Shown piece after piece: positions 9,957-18,022 of a stretch of 64,000 bases of DNA. A program made the position numbers and the translations under genes. Position 1 is the stretch's first letter; the number at the start of each line of letters is the position of its first letter. Under the pieces are notes generated by a model, which made no database searches, was not told the origin of the DNA, and saw nothing but the letters and a program-made list of their open reading frames with translations. Source of the stretch: Aquarana catesbeiana (Eukaryota; Chordata; Amphibia; Anura; Ranidae); contig NC_133324.1 of the NCBI RefSeq assembly GCF_042186555.1, positions 219,467,145-219,531,144 of the forward strand, written 5' to 3'.

Positions 9957-11354
9957 TTAGAGTGGGGCACTTTCTGCCAGACTGTGGGTGGTGTTGGTGG
10001 CGTGGCCACTAAGTCCCAATCCGGTAGTTGGAGGGTTTGTATCCCCAAGATATCGCAGAAGGGGTGTAGATCTTCTGGGTATCTTAGTATGCCAGATTTG
10101 CCTTGGTGTTACCAAGGCAAATCTGGAGTACCCCCATCGGTAGGGAATGGTTTCTTCTTGGGTCGTAGGGCTCGGTGGGCTCTGTCCATTTCTATATGTT
10201 TTGCAGGCCAAGTAGGTTATCGAAAACGGTCTGCAGGGATGATTGCAGGTCTTCGGAGCCCTCTGGTTCAGGTATGCCCCTCACACAGATGTTGCTTTGG
10301 CGCCCCCTGTTGCCCAGGTCTTCTACGTGTCATTGCATGTCTCTAAGCAGGGAACGGTGGTCTTCCCCCTGGAGTTGGGTCCTATGAACGGCCAATTTTG
10401 TTTCTTGGATTTCTTCTTCTGCCATTTCCACTCTATCAGCCAAGTGTTTGAGGCCTGTTTGGAGAACCTGAATTTCTGAGCGGCAGGTGGATTTTGCATC
10501 CTCTATTATTTGCCTGAAGTCCTCTTTAGTTGGCATTGCTTGCAAATAGGTGTGCCACTGGGGGAGTAAAGGGGGTACCTGTGCAGGCCTGTAGTGCTGA
10601 TGGGGTGATGGTGAGCAGAGTGGTAGAGGTTGGGGACTCGTGGTAGCCATGTCAGAGGCTAGGTGTGATGGTAATGTTGGAGGGTCCCACAGTTCTGACC
10701 ATGTTGAAGCCTGCATTTATTGGGGGGGCCTCGCACTGTGAGTCCCTGATGGGAGGGGGGCCGGGGAGCGGGCCTTTTGTGCATATGTGGGTTTTTGAGC
10801 TGGCTTGCCCTGGATGTGCTGGGGTCCCTTGAACGGGATAGTCTCTGTGCTTTAGGAGGGGGAGGTAGCAGCCATAGCCCAGGGGGCTGCATGAATGTCT
10901 GCAGGCTCTTGAAGTGTCCGGCTGGAGGGGTATGAGGGGCCTGGCAGGGCCGGGTAGTCCTGGGAGAAATCTGATGAGGTAGGGGATGCAGGTTCTGTCC
11001 CATGGACACAGGGGTCCAAGGCTGTCCTCAGCAGCCTCAGAAATGCCTCAGAGCACTGTGTGTATTGCTGGATGGGGGATCAGACATGGCGGTCTGCAGC
11101 CCACGTGGCGGGGCCTCCAGGAGAATGGGGTGGTTCGGGGGACTCACCGCTACGGTTTGTGAGGTGGGCTCCACGGGGTCCTTGGCAGCCAGCGGGGGAC
11201 CTGTGGGGGTCCGATGCATGAGGGGAGCTGATGGTGAGAGCTGTATGGTGCTCCGGGAGCGGGATGCAGAAGCGTCCGGCGCCATATTGTCCACCCCACC
11301 TGACGGCATGTCCGGAGGGAGAAAGCAGGAGCGGAGGTCAGTGTACCAGTGCAC
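9957..11354 (-). pseudogene. L1-type ORF1 protein remnant
   Basis: A proline/serine-rich N-terminal part (about 11290-11037) is followed, after breaks, by MPTKEDFRQIIEDAKSTC, then LKHLADRVEMAEEEI, a heptad-like coiled-coil typical of LINE ORF1 proteins. In another frame come RGIPEP-type and RPKKKP-type pieces (about 10280-10130). ORF1p of this group binds RNA as a coiled-coil trimer. Here the frames are split, so it is a remnant. Confidence 0.65.
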
Positions 11355-11530
11355 AAAACATCTGTCACAGTGTACCAGTGTACCATGGACATCTGTAAAA
11401 GTGTCCCATCAATATCTGTAACAGTGTATAAGTGTACAAAAACATCTACAGTAGTGTTTCATTGTGGAAGATCAACATTTGTCACAGCGTACAAGTTCAC
11501 AAAATCATCTGTCAGTGTACCAGTGTCCCA
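11341..11530. repeat. degenerate minisatellite (GTGTACCAGTGTAC..CATCTGT)
   Basis: Imperfect units combining CAGTGTACCAGTGTACC and ACATCTGTCACAGTGTA recur five or more times, at roughly 40-60 bp spacing. They sit immediately beyond the 5' end of the L1 copy. Confidence 0.6.
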
Positions 11531-12149
11531 CCAATAAATTAAAAAATGTAAGCGCGCTTGGTCTTAAAGAGTATAATGGCTGAAAGTACTCCTTGGATGT
11601 TGCGCCTCTCTATGTTGCTAGGCTGTTAAAAAGTCTCATACATGTGTTATCACCATACTCAGGAGGGGTAGCAGAATGTGTTTTGGTGTGTAGTTGCAAG
11701 TATGCCTATGCCGTGTGTGAGAAATAACTTGTTAAGATGACATTTTTGTGGGGAAATTTTTTTCATTTAATTTCTTCATTTTCCAAAGAATTGTGGGAAT
11801 AAATTACAACTTCAAAAAACTCGCCATGCCTCTTACTAAATACTTTGGACGATCTGCCTTCCAAAAGGGGTCATTTGGAAGATATTTGTACTGTCTTGGC
11901 ATGTTAGGGCCTCAAGTAATGATATAGGCTGTCAGTACATGAGGTGTGATCACATCAGACTCTATAACTTTCATACAGACTAAATAATATGCACTGATTT
12001 GGGTTATTTTTACCCAAGAAAAACAGCAGTATACATTTTGGTAAAAATTTATGAAGAAAAATAACCAGTACTGTACTAATTTGGAAATGTTTATAACAAA
12101 AACATGCTTTTTTTCCCCAAATTTTTGGTATTTTTTCGTTTATGGCGCC

Positions 12150-12678
12150 TGTCACAGACCTAGCCAGGACAGAGGCTGTTGGAGAGGACTGTATGCAAGC
12201 CTGTTGCCTTTTGATTATGGGCCCTGGATTTTCAATGGATTCATTCTGTTGGGACACATCCTGTGAGGAGATGCTGGTGTCATCAACCTGTGTTTATGTT
12301 AATTGAATGAGCTAATGACATTGTCCTCTATACAATGTAGGAGACGGGACGACTCCTATTGGAGCTGCTATTGTGTTGATATAACTGTGTGAAACTCGGT
12401 GCCCACAAGTCTGGGCGAAAGGTCATGTCTCAGTCACCTAGGCTGTATAAAGGATTAGATAATTAGCTCATGTTAATTAGGTTACATTTGTATTGTTAGA
12501 GTAATCTTCTCCTGTGTATATAAGACTGTATTCTGGTTCTGAATGAAGTGAGTTCTTGGTAGCAACAAGCAAGTGTCGCCTTGTTTGTGCTCGCAGAGGT
12601 TGGGATATCTATATACAGACTGGGAGGAAGTGGTATATGACGGAAGCACTCAAGCGGAGTGTGGGACGTTCCGTGACA
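12150..12678 (+). repeat. 5' LTR (529 bp)
   Basis: TG..CA termini. It holds a TATA-like GTATAAAGG at about 12450 and a stronger TATATAAG at 12517-12524. It carries 12 bp (about 12353-12364) absent from the 3' LTR; the duplication-like context CTCCTATTGGAGCTGCTATT suggests loss from the 3' copy. Confidence 0.9.
12517..12524 (+). promoter_or_regulatory. TATA box candidate in 5' LTR
   Basis: TATATAAG lies about 155 bp before the LTR end, with an identical copy at 14964-14971 in the 3' LTR. Transcription would start roughly 25-30 bp downstream. Inferred from sequence only. Confidence 0.5.
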
Positions 12679-12696
12679 TTGGTGGCAAGCAGCGGG
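12679..12696 (+). promoter_or_regulatory. putative primer-binding site
   Basis: TTGGTGGCAAGCAGCGGG directly follows the 5' LTR. The TGGTGGCA.GC.G start is the form expected for pairing to a CCA-ended tRNA. It most resembles leucine-type tRNA 3' ends. The tRNA identity is inference. Confidence 0.55.
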
Positions 12697-12784
12697 AAAG
12701 CTTCCTGCAGTCTGGGACATCCAAACTTCCATCTGGATCCAAGGTCCAGATAGCAGGAGAGGAGAGGTACAGATACCAGCCGCC

Positions 12785-13105
12785 ATGGATGAGGAATTCA
12801 GAAGGAGGTTGCGAGAGATGCAGATACAGCACAGAGGACCAGTATCGGAGCAGGTCCTGCTGGGATGGTGTGATTCTATTCGCTGCAAACTCTGGAAGAA
12901 AGCGCTAGCCCGCGAGCAGCGACACCAGGGAAAAGTTCTCCCCTCCATCGAGGAAAGGTACTGGTCGCAGTACGGACTGCGGGTGCGGTTTTTGGGAGAA
13001 AAACCACACAAGAAGCAGACAGCTGAATTAAGCAGGCTGGTCTGGGCAGAGATAAAGCTGGATGAGAGCTACAGAGCCCTCCGGTGGCATGTATCCCAAG
13101 CATGA
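12785..13105 (+). CDS. Gag-like protein, first segment up to an in-frame TGA
   Basis: The ATG at 12785 sits in CAGCCGCCATGG, a near-ideal Kozak context, 106 bp after the LTR. The 106-residue product is charged and predicted helical (DEEFRRRLREMQ, WKKALAREQRHQGK, SIEERYWSQYGL). The frame then meets TGA (13103-13105) but stays open beyond it in the same phase to 14725. Position and helical character suggest a Gag N-terminal (matrix-like) role. No named family motif is visible. The stop could be a CpG-decay nonsense change (CGA to TGA) or a readthrough site. Confidence 0.6.
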   Translation: MDEEFRRRLREMQIQHRGPVSEQVLLGWCDSIRCKLWKKALAREQRHQGKVLPSIEERYWSQYGLRVRFLGEKPHKKQTAELSRLVWAEIKLDESYRALRWHVSQA

Positions 13106-14725
13106 CCCTGGATAGCGGATGACAGCCCAACGGAAGGCTTAAGCTACGGCGGCTTGGGACTGTTGTTTGTGAAGCTGACAGGGGACCCTAACTTTGGGAG
13201 TGATTTGGAGCGGCGGGTGGACGAAATCATGGATTTAAGAGAAGGGCTACTGAACATTTCGGAAGTGCACTGGGCACAGGAAGATTTGGAGTTTCTGGCC
13301 GTTCAGGAATGGGAGCTAGAGATCGCCTACAGACGGCTGCTAGACATTGCTCAGTGCCAGGGCTGGGCTCCCTTTGCCTGGGACTATCAGGAAATACCAG
13401 CTGACAACCCTGAAATCCTGGCTGAAGATTCGGCAATGTGGCAGAGCAATAGTGTGCTTTGCCAACCTGCCCCCACAGCTATGGAGGCGGAGGTCTTATG
13501 GCGGATGCAGAAAGTGCTGACTGACCTTGATGATCCTGTTTCTGCATGGGATGATCTTGGATGGAGGAATGTGCCTGTCCAGCAGCATGCCAGAGAATCT
13601 GCAGTGGAAAATCTGGAGATTGCCATCCCCAAAGCTGAAGTGCTGACAACAGGGCAGAGCTCTGCTAACCTCTGCCCAGCACTGATAACATCTTCTGGGT
13701 TCCATGGACAGGAGATGGTGAACCTCCATCCCCAGACACCAGTTGCAGAGACAGGGGATTTGATAGACTTTTCTGCTGAGGAAGAACCATCGGGTGAGCC
13801 CCCAGCAGAAGAGTTGGGATTAGGGCCAAACTTCATTGCGCTCTGCTCAGCACTGATGGCATCTTCTGAGTTCCACGGACAGGAGATGGTGAACCTCTAT
13901 CCACAGACACCAGTTATAGAGGTAGGGGATTTAATAGACTTTTCTGCTGAGGAAGAACAACCTGATGAGCCTCCAGCAGAAGAGCTGCTATTGGGGCCAA
14001 ACTTCACTGTGCTCTGCCCCGCACCAACAGCAGTATCTGTGGAGTTACAGGGAACTTCCCCAGTTGAAGCACCGGCAACCGGGCAGAGTGCTACCAACCT
14101 CTGGCCATCACCTGCAACAACTACAGAGTTCCAGGGAGGTGGGGCAGTCGGCCTCCCTCCCCAACAGGTAGCCAGAGCAGATGGTGTGGGGTTTCCAGCA
14201 GAAGGGCTGGCAACAGGGCCGAGGACTGCTGGACTCTGCCCTCAACTAACAGAGGATGGATTTCCTGTGAAGGTGGATGGGACTTCAGTCTCCACCTGTA
14301 TACCCCAGGGATGCTGGGCAGTGGGCCCCGATCCCCAACAGCATGACAGAGTGAGCCCAGACACCCTGTCTTCTCTCCAGCGGCAGAAAGGATTCCAGGG
14401 AGAAGAGCCAGTCCAGGCCTCTCCCCAGCGGCAGATATGTTCTCTGAGAGAGGCAGAGGATGGCTGGGTGAGTAATACTCTGTTTGGAACAATTTGTTTG
14501 GGGTACTGTGTGGGTACAGGCAGTAGAGGACTGGAACTATGGACTAACTTCGGAGTCAACCCGTCTGGGGTCTCCTCCTGTGTTAGTCTCCTGCCGAAAG
14601 GGGAGAAATGTCACAGACCTAGCCGGGACAGAGGCTGTTGGAGAGGACTGTATGCAAGCCTGTTGCCTTTTGATTATGGGCCCTGGATTTTCAATGGATT
14701 CATTCTGTTGGGACACATCCTGTGA
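13106..14725 (+). CDS. Gag-like protein, repeat-bearing second segment
   Basis: This continues the frame of 12785 after the TGA, with no further stop until 14723-14725 inside the 3' LTR. The first 100 residues are helical and acidic (LERRVDEIMDLREGLL, VHWAQEDLEFLAVQEWELE). Next come two near-identical modules of about 58 residues carrying FHGQEMVNL.PQTPV and GDLIDFSAEEE, starting at about 13690 and 13863, and then looser proline/glycine/glutamine-rich copies to about 14450. There is no CCHC knuckle and no protease or polymerase motif. Reading through the polypurine tract into the LTR is unusual for Gag. The function is inferred from position only. A TTG at 13154 is not a convincing start. Confidence 0.55.
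   Translation, partial: PWIADDSPTEGLSYGGLGLLFVKLTGDPNFGSDLERRVDEIMDLREGLLNISEVHWAQEDLEFLAVQEWELEIAYRRLLDIAQCQGWAPFAWDYQEIPADNPEILAEDSAMWQSNSVLCQPAPTAMEAEVLWRMQKVLTDLDDPVSAWDDLGWRNVPVQQHARESAVENLEIAIPKAEVLTTGQSSANLCPALITSSGFHGQEMVNLHPQTPVAETGDLIDFSAEEEPSGEPPAEELGLGPNFIALCSALMASSEFHGQEMVNLYPQTPVIEVGDLIDFSAEEEQPDEPPAEELLLGPNFTVLCPAPTAVSVELQGTSPVEAPATGQSATNLWPSPATTTEFQGGGAVGLPPQQVARADGVGFPAEGLATGPRTAGLCPQLTEDGFPVKVDGTSVSTCIPQGCWAVGPDPQQHDRVSPDTLSSLQRQKGFQGEEPVQASPQRQICSLREAEDGWVSNTLFGTICLGYCVGTGSRGLELWTNFGVNPSGVSSCVSLLPKGEKCHRPSRDRGCWRGLYASLLPFDYGPWIFNGFILLGHIL
14596..14608 (+). promoter_or_regulatory. polypurine tract
   Basis: GAAAGGGGAGAAA abuts the TG of the 3' LTR, the standard plus-strand primer position. 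Confidence 0.85.
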
Positions 14726-15125
14726 GGAGATGCTGGTGTCATCAACCTGTGTTTATGTTAATTGAATGAGCTAATGACATTGTCCTCTATACAATGTAGG
14801 AGACGGGACGACTGCTATTGTGTTGATATAACTGTGTGAAACTCGGTGCCCACAAGTCTGGGCGAAAGGTCATGTCTCAGTCACCTAGGCTGTATAAAGG
14901 ATTAGATAATTAGCTCATGTTAATTAGGTTACATTTGTATTGTTAGAGTAATCTTCTCCTGTGTATATAAGACTGTATTCTGGTTCTGAATGAAGTGAGT
15001 TCTTGGTAGCAACAAGCAAGTGTCGCCTTGTTTGTGCTCGCAGAGGTTGGGATATCTGTATACAGACTGGGAGGAAGTGGTATATGACGGAAGCACTCAA
15101 GCGGAGTGTGAGACGTTCCGTGACA
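14609..15125 (+). repeat. 3' LTR (517 bp)
   Basis: It matches the 5' LTR except for three substitutions and a 12-bp deletion at about position 203 of the LTR. It ends TTCCGTGACA and is followed by the GCGCC duplication. Confidence 0.9.
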
Positions 15126-15335
15126 GCGCCAAAAAATTAAAACAATAAAAGTGGTGGATAAATATCACCAAAAGAAGTCTGTATTTGTCTCAAAAAAGAG
15201 ATAAAAATGTCATATGGGTGCATATAGTGTTGCATGACTGAATAATTATTATGCAAATGCGACAGCGCTGAAAGCTGAAAATGGACCTATTCAGGAAGGG
15301 GGTGAAAGTGCCCTGTATTGAGGTGGTTATGGTCA

Positions 15336-16170
15336 TGCCACAGCATCTCAATCAGATTTATTAAAAAATAAATAAAAAATTTGGAAGGGGGCAAATACTC
15401 AGTAAATATATAGTGATGATGATGGTTAAAAGCATAACCTATACTGACAGTAAATTATGCACAGTAGTAGTAGTAATCAAACAGTTAACGGATCTTGATA
15501 TATTTTAGATCAATTCTTTGTAACTATTGTAAAACATGTGTAATACCCGAGGAAGGACTGATGTAAGCCCAAAACTGCTGATCTGACCATGCTACTGAAT
15601 TGATTAAATTCTGCAATAAACACATTGAAGTGTTGCAACCTTTTGTCTGTAGGACTGTTCTGGGCTCTGGGCTGGTTTTAGTTATGCACACCTGCTTAAC
15701 ACATTGTGAAGTACTGTCCACCCCCTCATCTAAGGGCCCTTAGATGGTAAAATCCAAATCCGTTCAGATATCTCTCCACTGGAAGTTCCCGAAGGTTTGG
15801 CTCACTTGTATATATGGGCATCAAGATTAAGTAGAAAAAGCCTATAAGGTGATTTTTAAATAATATGTATAGTGACTGGATATTAAGCCATAAATAAATC
15901 ATTAAATAAATGAGATAAAAATTCCAAGTAGAGCGATATGCACGGCTTACTTGTCGGTGAAAAGGAATCAAGAAGTACGGAGGGAGAGGAGAGATGTAAA
16001 CTCTCTCTCTCAAGCAAGCCCTCTGACGGTGAATGATGGCATCTGCCGCATTCATATCTCCGCGTTCCAGAAGTGATGTCAGATGGCACTTCTTGTTACA
16101 GGTTGACAACAGTCTCCCAATTGTGTTACTAAGTTGTTACCTTGTCACATGCGTCCCTGGTGGACACTAT
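15336..16170. other. no gene seen
   Basis: Short frames only. An AT-rich part (15340-15540) is followed by sequence with no recognised family. CTTAGATGG..CCATCTAAG-like small inverted pieces occur near 15728-15745, but nothing is diagnostic. Confidence 0.45.
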
Positions 16171-16423
16171 GGGGTTGATTTACTAAAGGCAAATAGACTG
16201 TGCACTTTTCAAAGTGCAGTTGTCCTCTGCAAGTGCAGTTGCTCCAGAGCGTAGTAAATAAGGTAAGGCTTCACTTTGCAAAGAGTACCCAATCACATGC
16301 AAGGAAAATTTTTAAAAAAATGCATTTTTGCTTGCACGCGATTGGTAATGGAAGTCAGCAGAGCTTCTGCTCATTTACTAATTTACTCATTTACAGTCTT
16401 TTTACCTTTAGTAAATCAACCCC
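16171..16423. mobile_element. small MITE with GGGGTTGATTTACTAAAGG ends (253 bp)
   Basis: Left GGGGTTGATTTACTAAAGG (16171-16189) and right TTTAGTAAATCAACCCC (16407-16423) are near-perfect inverted repeats. TAT flanks both sides (16168-16170, 16424-16426), so the TSD is TA or TAT. Internal AGTGCAGTTG repeats are present. It is non-coding. Confidence 0.8.
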
Positions 16424-16426
16424 TAT

Positions 16427-17109
16427 AAGCGGCTGTGCACATAATATGCAGGCATGGTCCTTTGAAGGTTCTGTTGTAATGCTTGAAGTAAAGCAGCAAA
16501 GTTATATGGCCTGTCTGAGAGGCAAGTCTTCAGATGCCTTTTTCCCGGGTATCTCTTTATGGATTTTTTTGTAAGCGACAAAGTCTCTTTAATGTAAGAT
16601 TAAAAGAGGACTACACATTACTTGTAGGGGTAATAAACCGATAAAATATTAAAAAAGAAGTGAGTAAGGGAGAAAATAGAAGCTGCTGTTTAATCTTGCT
16701 AAGAGAAAAATAATGCACCTGGGAAAAAGATTCAGTACAGATTCATGCAATGATGAAAGGACCAGACAAAAGCAGTTGGAGGAGGGAGCCTTTTCAGATA
16801 AAGCAATTAAGTAATTTGGTCAGCGCAGAATTTTCTTGACTGCAGAGTCAATTGGGCTTTTCTATAGAAGGAAACAAATTTTTTGTTTGCAAGTTAAAAT
16901 CTGTGGTTACATGGGAATATTATTCAGAATCTCTGTGAACAGCTACAGTGCCATGGATTTGATACATGAATTGTGAATATGTTATGTAGACATAATAAAA
17001 GCAAACAAAACACATTTTAAAAAAGGATGCATTTCTAAATCTGCAACTTACTCACAGTAATTACCTATTTGTGGCTCCCCAATTTGGCTCTCATGTTTTC
17101 ATTTGCATT
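16427..17109. other. no gene seen
   Basis: AT-rich sequence without recognised coding or repeat ends. Confidence 0.45.
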
Positions 17110-17310
17110 TTTCAGGGGCGTGCAGTCAGGGGAGGCATGTGAGGCAGAGCCTCACCTGCCATGAACATAAAAAAAAAGAAAAAAAAAAAAGAATTGAGCT
17201 TCGAGGGTCGTAGCTCAGTGACCTGAGGTCAGGGCTCCTACAACCTATGGTTCTGGAGATACAGGACTTCTTGTGCAGCCTGTCAGAAGTCACATACAGA
17301 GTGGCCAGTT
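17110..17310. repeat. dispersed repeat also found around 44960-45007 plus 51243-51320
   Basis: ACCTGAGGTCAGGGCTCC..TATGGTTCTGGAGATAC and GTGCAGCCTGTC, then ACATACAGAGTGGCCAGTTT, recur at 51236-51320 with moderate divergence. An A-rich stretch lies at 17167-17190. The copy runs straight into the reversed TTAA element at 17311. Confidence 0.65.
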
Positions 17311-18022
17311 TAATCACTTCAGCAATGGAAGGATTTACCCCCTTCTTGACCGGGCCATTTTTTGCGATACGGCACTGCGTAGCTTTAACTGACAATTGCA
17401 CAGTCGTGCGACGTTATACCCAAAAAAATTTATGTCCTTTTTTTTCCACAAATAGAGCTTTCTTTTGGTGGTATTTGATCACCTCTGCAATTTTTATTTT
17501 TTGCGCTATAAACAAAAAAAGACTGTCAATTTTGAAAAAATAAACTATATTTTTTACTTTTTGCTATAATAAATAACCCAGAATTTTTTTTAAAGCACAT
17601 TTCTTCATAAATTTAGGCCGATATGTATTCGTCTACATATTTTTGGTAAAAAAAAAAAAATCGCAATAAGCGTATATTGATTGGTTTGCGCAAAAGTTAT
17701 AGCGTCTACAAAATAGGAAATAGATGTATGGCATTTATATTATTATTATTTTTTTTACTAGTAATAGCAGAGATCAGGACTGCGACATTGCGGCGGACAG
17801 ATCGGACACTTTCGACACTTTTTCAGGACCATTGACATTTATACAGCGATCAGTGCTATAAAAAGGCACTGATTACTGTGTAAATGTCACTGGCAGGGAA
17901 GGGGTTAACACTAGGGGGCGATCAAGGGGTTAAATGTGTTCCTTAGGTGTGTTTCTAACTGTGAGGGGATGGGACTGACTAGAGGAGGAGCCAGGTCCTT
18001 GTTCTTACTTAGTAGGAACAGA
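17311..18022 (-). mobile_element. TTAA-type (piggyBac-like) element fragment, reversed
   Basis: TTTAATCACTTCAGC at the left matches the inverted GCTGAAGTGGTTAA end of the 2101-3061 and 34823-39443 copies. CAGTCGTGCGACG, TTTGGTGGTATTTGATC and AACACTAGGGGGCGATCAAG follow in mirrored order. It stops at 18022, where the CR1-like tail begins, so the far terminus is missing. Confidence 0.75.

Larger units (their letters stand above)
7690..11350 (-). mobile_element. L1/Tx1-type LINE, minus strand, reverse transcriptase deleted
   Basis: Reading leftward from about 11350 there is an ORF1-like region, an ORF2 endonuclease start (9277), endonuclease remains to about 8530, and then the ORF2 C-terminal zinc-knuckle region (about 8230-7705). 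The whole reverse-transcriptase section expected between the endonuclease and C-terminal parts (present at 48.4-49.4 kb in the other L1 copy) is missing, with the join near 8220-8290. Frames are broken by stops and shifts. A short 3'-tail-type insertion interrupts it at about 9355-9545. Confidence 0.8.
12150..15125 (+). mobile_element. young non-autonomous LTR retrotransposon with Gag-like ORF only
   Basis: LTRs at 12150-12678 and 14609-15125 both start TGTCACAGACC and end GTTCCGTGACA. A 5-bp TSD GCGCC flanks them (12145-12149, 15126-15130). A primer-binding-like site follows the 5' LTR (12679-12696), and a polypurine tract GAAAGGGGAGAAA precedes the 3' LTR (14596-14608). I count three substitutions and one 12-bp indel between the LTRs, so the insertion is recent. 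The 1.9-kb interior has one long frame and no protease, reverse transcriptase, RNase H or integrase. Mobilisation would need proteins from another element. An exogenous virus is not suggested. Confidence 0.9.
11560..15335 (+). mobile_element. diverged TTAA-type repeat split by an LTR retrotransposon
   Basis: The left piece (about 11620-12149) is a diverged form of the 38-39-kb internal units (ACATGTG..CATACTCAGGAG, GCCTCAAG). The right piece (15131-15335) continues with CAAAAAATTAAAACAATAAA, ATATCACCAAAAGAAG and a terminal AGGAAGGGGGTG..GAGGTGGTTA, as in the elements ending at 3061 and 39443. Removing 12150-15130 restores continuity across TTTATGGCGCC-AAAAAATTAAAA. Confidence 0.6.

Noticed and set aside
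11341..11530. CRISPR-like regularly spaced repeats
   Set aside because: Units are degenerate, spacing is irregular, and the genome is vertebrate; it is a minisatellite.
12785..14608. Host gene encoding a repeat-rich acidic protein
   Set aside because: It is bounded by matching LTRs, a primer-binding-like site, a polypurine tract and a 5-bp TSD, so it belongs to a retrotransposon.
15540..15620. Another hammerhead-like core (GAGGAAGGACTGATG) near a possible retroposon end
   Set aside because: Core order and stem pairing do not fit; only short words match.
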